Below are positions 53,817 through 61,191 of a DNA stretch of 64,000 nucleotides, piece by piece. The notes below the pieces were generated by a model that saw only the letters and a program-made list of their open reading frames with translations, made no database searches and was not told the DNA's origin. The DNA comes from CAVZOY01 sp963777095 (GTDB lineage: Bacteria; Actinomycetota; Actinomycetes; Mycobacteriales; Geodermatophilaceae). The stretch's first letter is position 1. Each line of letters begins with the position of its first letter. Location: the NCBI GenBank assembly GCA_963777095.1, contig CAVZOY010000004.1, positions 310,001 to 374,000 on the forward strand, in the 5' to 3' direction. Both the position numbers and the translations under genes were made by a program.

Positions 53817-55001
53817 ATGACGATGCCGATCCACGCCTCGCCGCGGTGGGTACTGACCGTCGTGGCGCTCGCTCTCACGTCCGCCGCGACCGGCTGCACT
53901 GCCGCTCTCCCGAGCGACCCCAGTGGAGGGGTCGCCATCGTGCTCGGCGCGCGCAGCAACATGCCGGCCGCCGAATTGTTCGGCGTCAGCCGCCAGGTCG
54001 CGCTCAATGCGGTCGACACGCGTTCCCCGGTCTCGGTCGTCGTGGCCGACGGTGCGCCGTTCGTGATCGGTGACGACGAGGAGGGAACACCGGCTCCCGA
54101 CTCGGACACGCGACGCGCGGATGGGATCGACGACCGGGAAGGGCTGGAGCGGGCTGTCCGATCTGCTGCAGCACACAGTCCGGAGAGTGACCTGCTTGCC
54201 GCGCTGGGCCGAGCGGCGCAGCAGCTCGAGCGAGCCCCCGGGCGCCCGACCGTCCTCGTCGTCGACTCCGGCCTGTCCACAGCCGGCGCACTGGATTTCC
54301 GCAATCCTGGCTTGCTGAACGCCGACCCGGCCGACCTGGCCGCGAGCCTGGCCAGGGCCGGTGACCTTCCCGACCTCTCCGGCCTGCACGTCGTCTTCCA
54401 GGGGTTGGGCGCGACAGCTCCACCGCAGCCCAGCCTGGGTGCCGTCGCCAGGGAGAAGCTCATCGACACGTGGACGGCCATCGCCCGCGAGGCTGGCGCG
54501 CTCGAGGTAAGCATCGAACGGGGCTCGTCCGGCCGGGCGCCCGACGAAGACCTGCCTCCTGTCAGCGTCGTGGGCGAGGGAACGACCGGCGGCATCAGCT
54601 GCCGGGAGAACAGCCTCGTGCTCGACGGTGGCGACGTGTCGTTCCTGGCGGACAGCGCTCGCTTCCGTGACCCTGCCGCAGCCTCGGCCCTGCTGGAGCC
54701 GATCGCCCAGCGGATACGCGAGGCGAACGCGACAGCCGTCCTCACCGGCACGACCGCCGACGTAGGAGACGTCGATGGACAGGAGCAGCTGAGTCTCCAG
54801 CGGGCCCAGGCGGTCGCGGACCTCCTGGCGCGCCTTGGTGTTCCGGAGTCCGGGATGACGGTGGAGGGGCTGGGCAGCGACTTCCCCGGATACGTGCGTG
54901 ACCACGACGACAAGGGAAACCTGCTCCCCGCCGCGGCCGCGATGAACCGGAAGGTGGTCATATCCCTCTCCGGCAGTGCTCGCGCGGTCCTCTGCAGCTG
55001 A
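53817..55001 (+). CDS. OmpA-family lipoprotein at the end of the second tad locus
   Basis: A 394-residue exported protein. The signal VVALALTSAATGCTA ends in a lipobox-like ATGC. The middle part (about 35-250) has a von Willebrand/NTPase-like strand pattern (VAIVLGARSNMPAAELFGV, PTVLVVDSGLSTAGALDFRN, DLSGLHVVFQGLGATAPPQP). The C-terminal OmpA peptidoglycan-binding domain (about 270-385) shows LSLQRAQAVADLLARLGVPE and the closing AAMNRKVVIS. It could tie the Tad machine or the pilus base to the cell wall, replacing outer-membrane parts that this organism lacks; that is inference. The first tad locus has no counterpart. Confidence 0.83.
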   Translation: MTMPIHASPRWVLTVVALALTSAATGCTAALPSDPSGGVAIVLGARSNMPAAELFGVSRQVALNAVDTRSPVSVVVADGAPFVIGDDEEGTPAPDSDTRRADGIDDREGLERAVRSAAAHSPESDLLAALGRAAQQLERAPGRPTVLVVDSGLSTAGALDFRNPGLLNADPADLAASLARAGDLPDLSGLHVVFQGLGATAPPQPSLGAVAREKLIDTWTAIAREAGALEVSIERGSSGRAPDEDLPPVSVVGEGTTGGISCRENSLVLDGGDVSFLADSARFRDPAAASALLEPIAQRIREANATAVLTGTTADVGDVDGQEQLSLQRAQAVADLLARLGVPESGMTVEGLGSDFPGYVRDHDDKGNLLPAAAAMNRKVVISLSGSARAVLCS

Positions 55002-55043
55002 TCGACCTCCGGCGGTGGGACCACGAGCCGCGCGTCGACCCGG

Positions 55044-55388
55044 TCAGCCGGGTGGACGCGGCTGGGCGGGGTTGGTCGGGTCGCGGTGGGACGGCGGGTT
55101 CGTCGCCGGGCCGCTCGTGGCCTCGGAGACCTTCGATTCGCCTGCGGCCGGCGCCGGGGCGTCGGCGCCCGCCGCGGCCGGGTCGCCGCCGGAGGGCCTG
55201 GCCCCGGCCTTCAGGGACGAGAGCCGGTTCTCCATGATCGTGACGACCTGGAACCGGTTGCCGTGGGAGCGCTCGTAGCTGATCAGCGTCTGGAGGTCCT
55301 CGGCGCCGAGTGAACGGATCCGCGACGTGAGACCCCCGACCTGCAGGTGGTCGTAGTCCTTGATCGGGAGGTCGTCGTTCGAGGTCAT
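55044..55388 (-). CDS. Small conserved actinobacterial protein of unknown function
   Basis: A 114-residue soluble protein. The first 65 residues (NDDLPIKDYDHLQVGGLTSR, SLGAEDLQTLISYERSHGNR, IMENRLSSLKAG) form a helical domain I have seen as a conserved actinobacterial hypothetical; the rest is a Pro/Ala/Gly-rich disordered tail. It converges on the OmpA-family gene. No function is assigned. Confidence 0.75.
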   Translation of the reverse strand: MTSNDDLPIKDYDHLQVGGLTSRIRSLGAEDLQTLISYERSHGNRFQVVTIMENRLSSLKAGARPSGGDPAAAGADAPAPAAGESKVSEATSGPATNPPSHRDPTNPAQPRPPG

Positions 55389-55477
55389 GGCTGCCGCCTA
55401 CCCGTGCCCCGGTGATCCGACACGGCCGGATGACGCCGCCCTGCGGTGGGCGCAGAGGGAGACGACAGTAGGAGCCC

Positions 55478-55708
55478 GTGAGCACCCACAACGAGCCCAG
55501 TCCCGAAGCGCAGGCCAACGTCACCGAGGACAACGTCGAGACGCGGTCGGAGCTCCTGCCCGAGGAGCGGGCGGCCGGGGGCAGCGCCGATCCGGAGGCA
55601 CAGGCCCGGGAGATCCTCGCCGAGTCCGAGGAGCGGACGATCCACCCCGACCCGGACGACGCGCAGGGCGGTCACCGGCAGTCGTCGGACACGGCCGACC
55701 TGCCCTGA
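55478..55708 (+). CDS. Small acidic hypothetical protein
   Basis: A 76-residue, strongly acidic, probably disordered protein (NVETRSELLPEERAAGG, AREILAESEERTIHPDPDD). The GTG start at 55478 is supported by AGGAG 6 bases upstream. It is divergent from the preceding small gene and ends at a bidirectional terminator. Function unknown. Confidence 0.65.
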   Translation: MSTHNEPSPEAQANVTEDNVETRSELLPEERAAGGSADPEAQAREILAESEERTIHPDPDDAQGGHRQSSDTADLP

Positions 55709-55714
55709 ACCCCG

Positions 55715-55752
55715 CCGCGGGGTAGCGGCTGGCGTTGCCGGCTACCCCGCGG
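55715..55752. terminator. Bidirectional terminator between convergent genes
   Basis: CCGCGGGGTAGC at 55715-55726 and its exact complement at 55741-55752 form a 12-bp stem with a 14-base loop, placed between the stops of the acidic-protein gene (55708) and ddaH (55758). It has no long T-run, as is common in very GC-rich genomes. Confidence 0.78.
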
Positions 55753-55757
55753 GGAAG

Positions 55758-56609
55758 TCAGCGGCGGATCTCCAACGTGCAGCACTTCACGCCGCCGCCG
55801 GCCTTGAGCAGCTCGGAGAGGTCGACGCCGACCGGCACGTAGCCGCGCGCCCGCAGCTGCTCGGCGAGGTCGGCTGCCGCCGTCGGCAGCACCACGTGCC
55901 GGCCGTCGGACACCGCGTTGAGCCCGAGGACGACGGCGTCGTCCTCGGTGGCCAGGACCGCGTCCGGGAAGAGGTGGCGCAGCACCGAGCGGCTGCCCGG
56001 GCTGAAGGCCTCGGGGAAGTAGGCGACGTTCTGGTCGTCGAGGACCGCCAGCGCGGTGTCCAGGTGGTAGAAGCGCGGGTCGACCAGCTGCAGCGAGACC
56101 ACCGGGCGGCCGAAGAACTCCTGCACCTCGTCGTGCGCTCCGGGGTCGGTGCGGAAGCCGGTGCCGGCCAGGACCAGGTCGCCGACGACGAGGAAGTCGC
56201 CCTCGCCCTCGTTGACCGACAGCGGCTCGACGACCTCCTCGAGACCGGCCCCGGCCAGCCACTTGTAGTACGCCGGCCCCTCGGCGAGCCGCTCCGGGTG
56301 GGTGAAGCGGGCGCCCATGGCGCGTCCCCCGACGACCAGGCCGCCGTTGGCGGCGAACACCATGTCCGGCAGGCCCGGCTCGGGGTCGATGAGCTGCACG
56401 TCGTGGCCCAGGGCGAGGTAGGTCTCGCGGAGCGTCTCCCACTGGCGGACGGCGAGGGCGCGGTCGACCGGCCGGGCGACGTCCATCCACGGGTTGATCG
56501 CGTAGCTGACCTCGAAGTGCTCGGGACGGCACATCAGGTAGCGCCGCGGGCGGGCGGCGCGACCCTCGGACGGGGCGGCCGGACGCGAGGTGGGCAGAAC
56601 AGCGGTCAC
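55758..56609 (-). CDS. ddaH: Dimethylargininase (arginine deiminase-related amidinotransferase fold)
   Basis: A 283-residue cytoplasmic hydrolase of the pentein fold that converts N-omega-methylated arginines to citrulline. Visible features are RRYLMCRPEHFEVSYAINPW near the N-terminus, PDMVFAANGGLVVGGRA with the substrate-binding Asp/Asn region, the catalytic His in RFYHLDTALAVLDD and the nucleophile Cys in GGGVKCCTLEI near the C-terminus. It is divergent from an Lrp-type regulator with operator-like repeats between them, an arrangement that fits arginine/ornithine catabolism control. The expected partner ornithine aminotransferase is not in this window. ATG at 56609. Confidence 0.88.
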   Translation of the reverse strand: MTAVLPTSRPAAPSEGRAARPRRYLMCRPEHFEVSYAINPWMDVARPVDRALAVRQWETLRETYLALGHDVQLIDPEPGLPDMVFAANGGLVVGGRAMGARFTHPERLAEGPAYYKWLAGAGLEEVVEPLSVNEGEGDFLVVGDLVLAGTGFRTDPGAHDEVQEFFGRPVVSLQLVDPRFYHLDTALAVLDDQNVAYFPEAFSPGSRSVLRHLFPDAVLATEDDAVVLGLNAVSDGRHVVLPTAAADLAEQLRARGYVPVGVDLSELLKAGGGVKCCTLEIRR

Positions 56610-56716
56610 CGCGGGAACTCCTGGGGGAAGGCTCGGAGAGGAGAGCGCCGGGCCTGGCGCCTCCCCCGAACGCTATGCGGGGGTGATGACGCAAGCAATC
56701 GGCTTCTGTTGCGTGT

Positions 56717-56765
56717 TCAGCGGCGGTACGTTGCACAACGAACGCCTCAGCGGCGATTTGTTGCA
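56717..56765. promoter_or_regulatory. Direct repeats likely to be Lrp operator sites
   Basis: TCAGCGGCGGTACGTTGCA (56717-56735) and TCAGCGGCGATTTGTTGCA (56747-56765) match at 15 of 19 bases with a period of 30 bases, about three helical turns. The first overlaps an inverted pair CGTTG-CA-CAACG (56729-56740). They lie between ddaH and the regulator gene, which starts 13 bases further on. Confidence 0.6.
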
Positions 56766-56777
56766 GATCGGGGACTC

Positions 56778-57215
56778 GTGGACACCATCGACGGCCGGGT
56801 GATCGGCTGCCTGCTGCGCAATGCGCGCGCGACCCTCGCCGAGATCGGCGCCGAGGTCGGGTTGTCGGCTCCGGCCGTGAAGCGGCGGATCGACCGGCTC
56901 GTCGCCAGCGGCGCCATCCGCGGGTTCACCGCGCAGATCGACCCCGACGTCCTGGGCTGGAGCACCGAGGCCTACGTCGAGCTCTACTGCAAGGGCACCG
57001 TCGCGCCCGAGGACCTGCGGCGCAGCCTGGAGACGGTGCCCGAGGTGGTGGGCGCGGTGACGGTGTCGGGCGAGGCGGACGCGCTGGTCCACATGCTCGC
57101 CTCGGACGTGAAGCAGCTGGAGCGGGCGCTCGAGCGGATCCGCGACGAGCCCAACGTCGACCACACCCGCAGCGTCATCGTGCTGTCCCGGCTGATCGAC
57201 CGGCCGCGCGCCTGA
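56778..57215 (+). CDS. Lrp/AsnC-family transcriptional regulator
   Basis: A 145-residue regulator. The N-terminal helix-turn-helix is RATLAEIGAEVGLSAPAVKR, RIDRLVASGAIRGFTAQIDP, and the C-terminal RAM ligand-binding/oligomerisation domain includes YVELYCKGTVAPEDLRRSLE and GEADALVHMLASDVKQLERA. The GTG at 56778 is chosen; upstream in-frame codons run into the operator-like repeats. It probably controls itself and the divergent ddaH, with an amino acid such as arginine or ornithine as effector (inference). Confidence 0.88.
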   Translation: MDTIDGRVIGCLLRNARATLAEIGAEVGLSAPAVKRRIDRLVASGAIRGFTAQIDPDVLGWSTEAYVELYCKGTVAPEDLRRSLETVPEVVGAVTVSGEADALVHMLASDVKQLERALERIRDEPNVDHTRSVIVLSRLIDRPRA

Positions 57216-57295
57216 CCGGTCACCCGTCCGGCGTACCGGTGGGCGTGAGCGCGGCGGTCCCGGGTAAGCGGTCCTCCGACCGGGAGGAGAGACCC

Positions 57296-57721
57296 ATGCC
57301 GAAGACCACCAAGAGCGGCAGCGCCAAGAAGGAAGAGCTGCCCGGCACCTTGCGACGCTCGGGCAAGAAGGCGCAGCGCACCTACGCCAAGGCACACGAT
57401 TCCGCGGTGCAGTCCTACGGCGAGGGCCGCCGTGCCCACCAGACGGCCATGTCGGCGCTGAAGCACACGCACGAGAAGGTCGGCGACCACTGGGAGCCCA
57501 AGGCGGGCGGCAGGAAGGGGCCGAGCGACGAGCAGGCCAAGGGTGGCAAGGGCACCAACCGGAAGACCGCGGGCGGGGTCGACGCCAACGCGAGCAAGTC
57601 GCACCTGCTGGACGTCGCCAAGAAGCTGGCCATCTCCGGCCGCTCGAAGATGAAGAAGAAGGAACTGGTCGGCGCCATCCAGAAGGCGAACGACCGGAAG
57701 ACCGCGAAGGCCCGGTCGTAG
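57296..57721 (+). CDS. ChaB-domain protein with C-terminal SAP/Rho-N-like motif
   Basis: A 141-residue, very basic protein. Residues 14-70 form a ChaB domain (LPGTLRRSGKKAQRTYAKAH, GRRAHQTAMSALKHTHEKVG). A charged linker leads to NASKSHLLDVAKKLAISGRS and KMKKKELVGAIQKANDRKT, the helix-loop-helix pattern of SAP/Rho-N-like nucleic-acid-binding motifs. ATG at 57296 with GGGAGGAGA just upstream. It probably binds DNA or RNA; small basic proteins of this type are common in actinobacteria, but their role is not established. Confidence 0.83.
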   Translation: MPKTTKSGSAKKEELPGTLRRSGKKAQRTYAKAHDSAVQSYGEGRRAHQTAMSALKHTHEKVGDHWEPKAGGRKGPSDEQAKGGKGTNRKTAGGVDANASKSHLLDVAKKLAISGRSKMKKKELVGAIQKANDRKTAKARS

Positions 57722-57733
57722 GACCCGGGGCGG

Positions 57734-58873
57734 TCAGACCGGGTCGGCGGCCGCGGCGTCCGGAGTGCGCCGGGCAGGCCGCGGGTGCGGCAGGCGGACG
57801 GCGGCGACACGGTCTCGACCGGAGCGCTTGGCGTCGTACATCGCGGCGTCCGCGCGGTCGATCAGCCGCCAGAGCGAGGCGGGGGCGTCCTCGCCGTCCA
57901 CCGGCCGCACGAGCGCGACGCCGATCGACACGGTGACGCCGTGCCCGTCGTCCGTGCGGGTCTCGGCGACGGCGGCGCGCAGGCGTTCGCCCAGCCGGGC
58001 CGCCTCGTCGGAGTCGCTGACCATCCCCACCACGACGATCTCCTCGCCGCCGGTACGGGCCAGCAGGTCGGCCGGCCGCACCGTCGCGGCGAGCGAGCGG
58101 CTGACCGCCTGGAGGACGGCGTCGCCGACGGCGTGCCCGTGCGCGTCGTTGATCCGCTTGAAGTGGTCGAGGTCGAGCACCATCGCCGCCACGCGGGTGC
58201 CGTCGCGGCGGGCCTGCCGCCACACCCGGCTGGCCTGCTCGGCCAGGTAGCGCCGGTTGTGCAGGCCGGTGAGCGGATCCACCCGGGAGGCCGCCTCGGT
58301 CGCCGCGAGCAGCCGCTGGATGCGCCGGCGCAGCACGAAGACGCCGAGCGACGCGCTGTCGAGCATCCCGGCGCTGACCAGTACCTGGATGAGCAGGACG
58401 GCGCGGCTCTCGTAGCTGCCCGCGAGCGCCACCGCACAGGCGATGGGCGTCACGAGCAGGTGCACGCTGAGCATCCACGGGCCCAGGAACCACGGCGCGA
58501 TGAAGGCGGCGAACAGCAGCATGAGCGGCGACGAGTGGCGGATCGGGTCGTCGACGCTGAGGGAGACGACGACGTAGATGAGGTCGCCCAGCAGGACCAG
58601 CCCGAAGGTGGCCCAGACGCCGGCCCGTCGCCGCACGAGCAGCGGCACCGCCAGCAGCAGGCAGAACACCATCGTGGCGGTGTAGACCCAGCGGGCCGTC
58701 CCGTCGCGGACCACGCCGTCCACGGGCAGGTTGAGCAGACCCATGGTCCCGCCGAGGAGCAGGAGGACCGCCAACGCCACCGCGGAGACCCGGTGGTCCG
58801 TCCCGCGCTCGGTGATGCGGAGCCGGGCGAGGATCGGGGAGTCCTCCGCCGAGGTCGTCGCTCCCGTTCCCAC
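57734..58873 (-). CDS. Membrane-bound diguanylate cyclase (GGDEF)
   Basis: A 379-residue enzyme making cyclic di-GMP. Six hydrophobic segments (about 30-190, e.g. VSAVALAVLLLLGGTMGLL, FGLVLLGDLIYVVVSLSV) are followed by the GGDEF domain: DPLTGLHNRRYLAEQASR, VLDLDHFKRINDAHGHAVGD and the active-site loop RTGGEEIVVVG, a GGEEI variant. RPAD lies five residues before it, matching the RxxD inhibitory site. The GTG at 58871-58873 is the chosen start. There is no EAL domain, so it should synthesise only. Convergent with the ChaB-domain gene. Confidence 0.9.
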   Translation of the reverse strand: MGTGATTSAEDSPILARLRITERGTDHRVSAVALAVLLLLGGTMGLLNLPVDGVVRDGTARWVYTATMVFCLLLAVPLLVRRRAGVWATFGLVLLGDLIYVVVSLSVDDPIRHSSPLMLLFAAFIAPWFLGPWMLSVHLLVTPIACAVALAGSYESRAVLLIQVLVSAGMLDSASLGVFVLRRRIQRLLAATEAASRVDPLTGLHNRRYLAEQASRVWRQARRDGTRVAAMVLDLDHFKRINDAHGHAVGDAVLQAVSRSLAATVRPADLLARTGGEEIVVVGMVSDSDEAARLGERLRAAVAETRTDDGHGVTVSIGVALVRPVDGEDAPASLWRLIDRADAAMYDAKRSGRDRVAAVRLPHPRPARRTPDAAAADPV

Positions 58874-59077
58874 ATGGGCAGGATGCCGCACGATCGGCGG
58901 TCCGCAATGCTCCCGGCGCGCGGATTTCCGCCGAAAGTCACCCAGAAGGCGCCGATCGGCACCCACACGAGCCCTTCGGGTGCCGGAAACCGTTGCGCTC
59001 CGCAACCGCGGGCAGCGCGGAGGAGGAGGTGGCAGGCTGATCCGTGACGACCTGCGAGCGAGCGGAGGAGACCGGCG

Positions 59078-59275
59078 ATGGCCGACGGGCCCTGGTTCTG
59101 GTGCATGAAGCACAACACCGTCGAACCCAAGGAGGGCTGCGCCGAGCGTCACCGGCTGGGGCCGTACGAGACCCGCGAGGAGGCCGAGCACGCGCTGCAG
59201 GCCGTGGCCGAGCGCGAGGCGCGGCTGTCGGCCGAGGACCAGGCCTGGGACGACGGGCGGCCCCAGGGCCGCTGA
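59078..59275 (+). CDS. Small conserved actinobacterial protein
   Basis: A 65-residue soluble protein (DGPWFWCMKHNTVEPKEGC, RLGPYETREEAEHALQAVAE). The start CMKH and later GC give two Cys and a His that could bind a metal, and the C-terminal half is a charged helix. ATG at 59078 with GGAGG 10 bases upstream. The pattern W-F-W-C-x-x-H-x-x-V-E is one I associate with conserved actinobacterial hypotheticals. Function unknown. Confidence 0.75.
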   Translation: MADGPWFWCMKHNTVEPKEGCAERHRLGPYETREEAEHALQAVAEREARLSAEDQAWDDGRPQGR

Positions 59276-59311
59276 CCGACCCGATCCGACCGGGACGGCA
59301 GAATCGGGCGC

Positions 59312-60007
59312 GTGAGCGACGCGCGCGCGGTGGAGGAACTGGTCGTCGGCATCCTGGGCGGCACCGGACCTCAGGGCCGCGGCCTCGGGGTGCGGCTGGC
59401 CGCCGCCGGGCAGCGGGTGCTGCTCGGCTCCCGGAACGGCGACCGGGCCCGCCAGGTCGCCGAGGAGGTGGCCGCCCGTGCCGGCGCGGCCGCCGGGGGC
59501 GCCGAGGTGTCGTTGCAGGGCGGGACGAACGTCGACGTCGCCGGAGCCGCGGACCTGGTGATCGTCGCGGTGCCGTTCGCCGGGCACGCGGCCACGCTGG
59601 CCGAACTGGCCACTCCGCTCGCGGGCAAGGTCGTGGTCGACTGCGTCGTCCCGATGGGCTTCGACGAGCTCGGCGCCTACGTGCTCGAGGTGCCGGAGGG
59701 GTCGGTCACCCAGCAGGCGGCGGCGCTGCTGCCCGACAGCTCGGTGGTCGGCGCGTTCCACCACGTCTCCGCCGTCCTGCTCGAGGACGTCTCCCGGCCC
59801 ACCCTGGACGGCGACGTGATGGTCGTCGGCGACGTCCGCGAGGCCACCGACCTGGTGCAGGCGCTGGCCGGCCGGCTCCCGGGCATGCGCGGGATCTACG
59901 CCGGCCGGCTGCGCAACGCGGCCCAGGTCGAGGCGCTGACGGTCAACCTCGTGTCGGTCAACCGCCGGTACAAGGCGCACGCCGGGATCCGCGTCACCGA
60001 CGTCTGA
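59312..60007 (+). CDS. npdG: F420-dependent NADP oxidoreductase
   Basis: A 231-residue cytoplasmic enzyme exchanging hydride between reduced F420 and NADP. The N-terminal Rossmann motif VGILGGTGPQGRGLGVRLAA and RVLLGSRNGDRARQVAEEVA binds NADP, followed by ADLVIVAVPFAGHAATLAEL, VVDCVVPMGFDELGAYV and a C-terminal AEVEALTVNLVSVNRRYKAH-like segment typical of the family. The GTG at 59312 is used; MSDARAVEELVVGILGG leaves a short extension before the fold. It lies 36 bases after the small protein gene, possibly one transcript. Confidence 0.92.
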   Translation: MSDARAVEELVVGILGGTGPQGRGLGVRLAAAGQRVLLGSRNGDRARQVAEEVAARAGAAAGGAEVSLQGGTNVDVAGAADLVIVAVPFAGHAATLAELATPLAGKVVVDCVVPMGFDELGAYVLEVPEGSVTQQAAALLPDSSVVGAFHHVSAVLLEDVSRPTLDGDVMVVGDVREATDLVQALAGRLPGMRGIYAGRLRNAAQVEALTVNLVSVNRRYKAHAGIRVTDV

Positions 60008-60035
60008 GCTCCGGACGCCCCTGCCGGCCGTCCGC

Positions 60036-60100
60036 CGTGCCGGGTTTTCTCGCGCCGTGGCGGGACTGCGGGACCGGCAAGGCGCGAGGAACGTCGGCAC
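60036..60100 (-). repeat. 65-bp palindromic repeat, copy 1 (inverted)
   Basis: Read on the minus strand this unit starts GTGCCGACGTTCCTCGCGCC and ends CCCGGCACG. It matches the unit at 61106-61170 at 52 of 65 positions. Its ends GTGCCG/CGGCAC and the inner CTCGCGCC/GGCGCGAG are complementary, so each copy can fold into a hairpin. It lies in the gap between npdG and the AbiEi-like gene. Confidence 0.78.
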
Positions 60101-60184
60101 GCCTGCGATGTCCACAGCGACCGCGCATTCCACAGGTGGCCCGGAGCGCTTCGTCCGCGCCGGTGCGCCGCCCAGGATCGCGTC

Positions 60185-61102
60185 GTGGACCCCGACCTCG
60201 TGTTCCGCCGCGATCTTGTCTCCGGCGGCTTCACCGACGACGAACTGGCCCGGCTCCTGCGGCGCGGTGAGCTGTCTCGGCTGCGGCGCGGCGCCTACCT
60301 GACGCCGGCGCCGGCTCTCGGCCCGGTCGAGCGGCACCGCCTCCTGGTGCAGGCCACGGTCCGGTCGCTGCGCCGGCCGGCCGTCGTCAGCCACCAGTCG
60401 GCGGCGGTCCTGCTCGGCCTGCCGCTGTGGGGCATGGGCCTGGCTCGGGTCCACGTCACGCGTCGGCCACCTGCGTCCAGCGAACTGGGGCGCTACCTGC
60501 GCACCCACGTAGCGCGGCTCCGGGACGACGAGGTGACCAGCGTCGACGGCGTCCTCGTCACCGACCCCGTGCGCACCCTGCTGGACCTCGCCCGCACGCA
60601 CCCGTTCGAGCCGGCGGTCGCCGCGGTCGATGCCGCGCTGTTCCGGAAGAAGGTCCCCGCCGAGCTGTTGACGGCGCGGCTGGGCGACATCGCCGGCACG
60701 TCCGGCAGCCGCAGGGCCGCGCGGGCGGTGGCGTTCGCAGACGGTCGTAGCGAGAGCGTGGGCGAGAGCCGCAGCCGCGTGCTGCTGCACCGGCTGGGTC
60801 TGCCGCCGTCCACCCTCCAGCTTCGGATCCCCGTGTCGGCGGCTGCGCCGGCGCGGGTCGACTTCGCGTGGGAGGACGAGCAGGTGGTCGGCGAGTTCGA
60901 CGGGCGGGTGAAGTACGGACGTCTGCTGCGCCCCGGGCAGGAGCCGGGCGACGCCGTGTTCCAGGAAAAGCGCCGCGAGGACGCCATCCGTGACGAGAGC
61001 TGGGGCGTCGTCCGGTGGACGTGGGGCGAGCTGACCCCGGGCGACGTCGTGGGGGCTCGTGTACGGCGTGCCCTGGCACGGGGTCGGCGCCGCACCGGCT
61101 GA
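60185..61102 (+). CDS. AbiEi-like protein: N-terminal winged helix with C-terminal DUF559-like nuclease fold
   Basis: A 305-residue protein. Residues 8-45 (SGGFTDDELARLLRRGELSR, LRRGAYL) resemble the winged-helix N-domain of AbiEi-type antitoxins. The middle SHQSAAVLLGLPLWGMG and TDPVRTLLDLARTHP are usual for this actinobacterial family. The C-terminus (RVDFAWEDEQVVGEFDGRVK, EKRREDAIRDESWGVVRWTW) has a D-x-E-x-D arrangement like DUF559/Vsr nuclease-like folds. No AbiEii toxin gene is adjacent, so a toxin-antitoxin role is doubtful. GTG start at 60185. The gene is bracketed by inverted copies of a 65-bp palindromic repeat. Confidence 0.8.
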   Translation: MDPDLVFRRDLVSGGFTDDELARLLRRGELSRLRRGAYLTPAPALGPVERHRLLVQATVRSLRRPAVVSHQSAAVLLGLPLWGMGLARVHVTRRPPASSELGRYLRTHVARLRDDEVTSVDGVLVTDPVRTLLDLARTHPFEPAVAAVDAALFRKKVPAELLTARLGDIAGTSGSRRAARAVAFADGRSESVGESRSRVLLHRLGLPPSTLQLRIPVSAAAPARVDFAWEDEQVVGEFDGRVKYGRLLRPGQEPGDAVFQEKRREDAIRDESWGVVRWTWGELTPGDVVGARVRRALARGRRRTG

Positions 61103-61105
61103 CGG

Positions 61106-61170
61106 GGTGCCGACGTTTCCCGCGCCGTGCCGGTCCTGCAGCACCCGCAGGGCACGAGCAGCCCCGGCAC
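61106..61170 (+). repeat. 65-bp palindromic repeat, copy 2
   Basis: Plus-strand unit starting GTGCCGACGTTTCCCGCGCC and ending CCCGGCACG, 3 bases after the AbiEi-like stop and 21 bases before the panB stop. Same end and inner complementarity as copy 1, in opposite orientation. It may also act as the terminator for both converging genes. Confidence 0.78.
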
Positions 61171-61191
61171 GCCGCCGCCGAGGGCGCAGGG

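Noticed and set aside
60185..61102. Complete AbiE toxin-antitoxin system
   Set aside because: Only an AbiEi-like gene is present; the next genes are npdG and panB, with no nucleotidyltransferase toxin.
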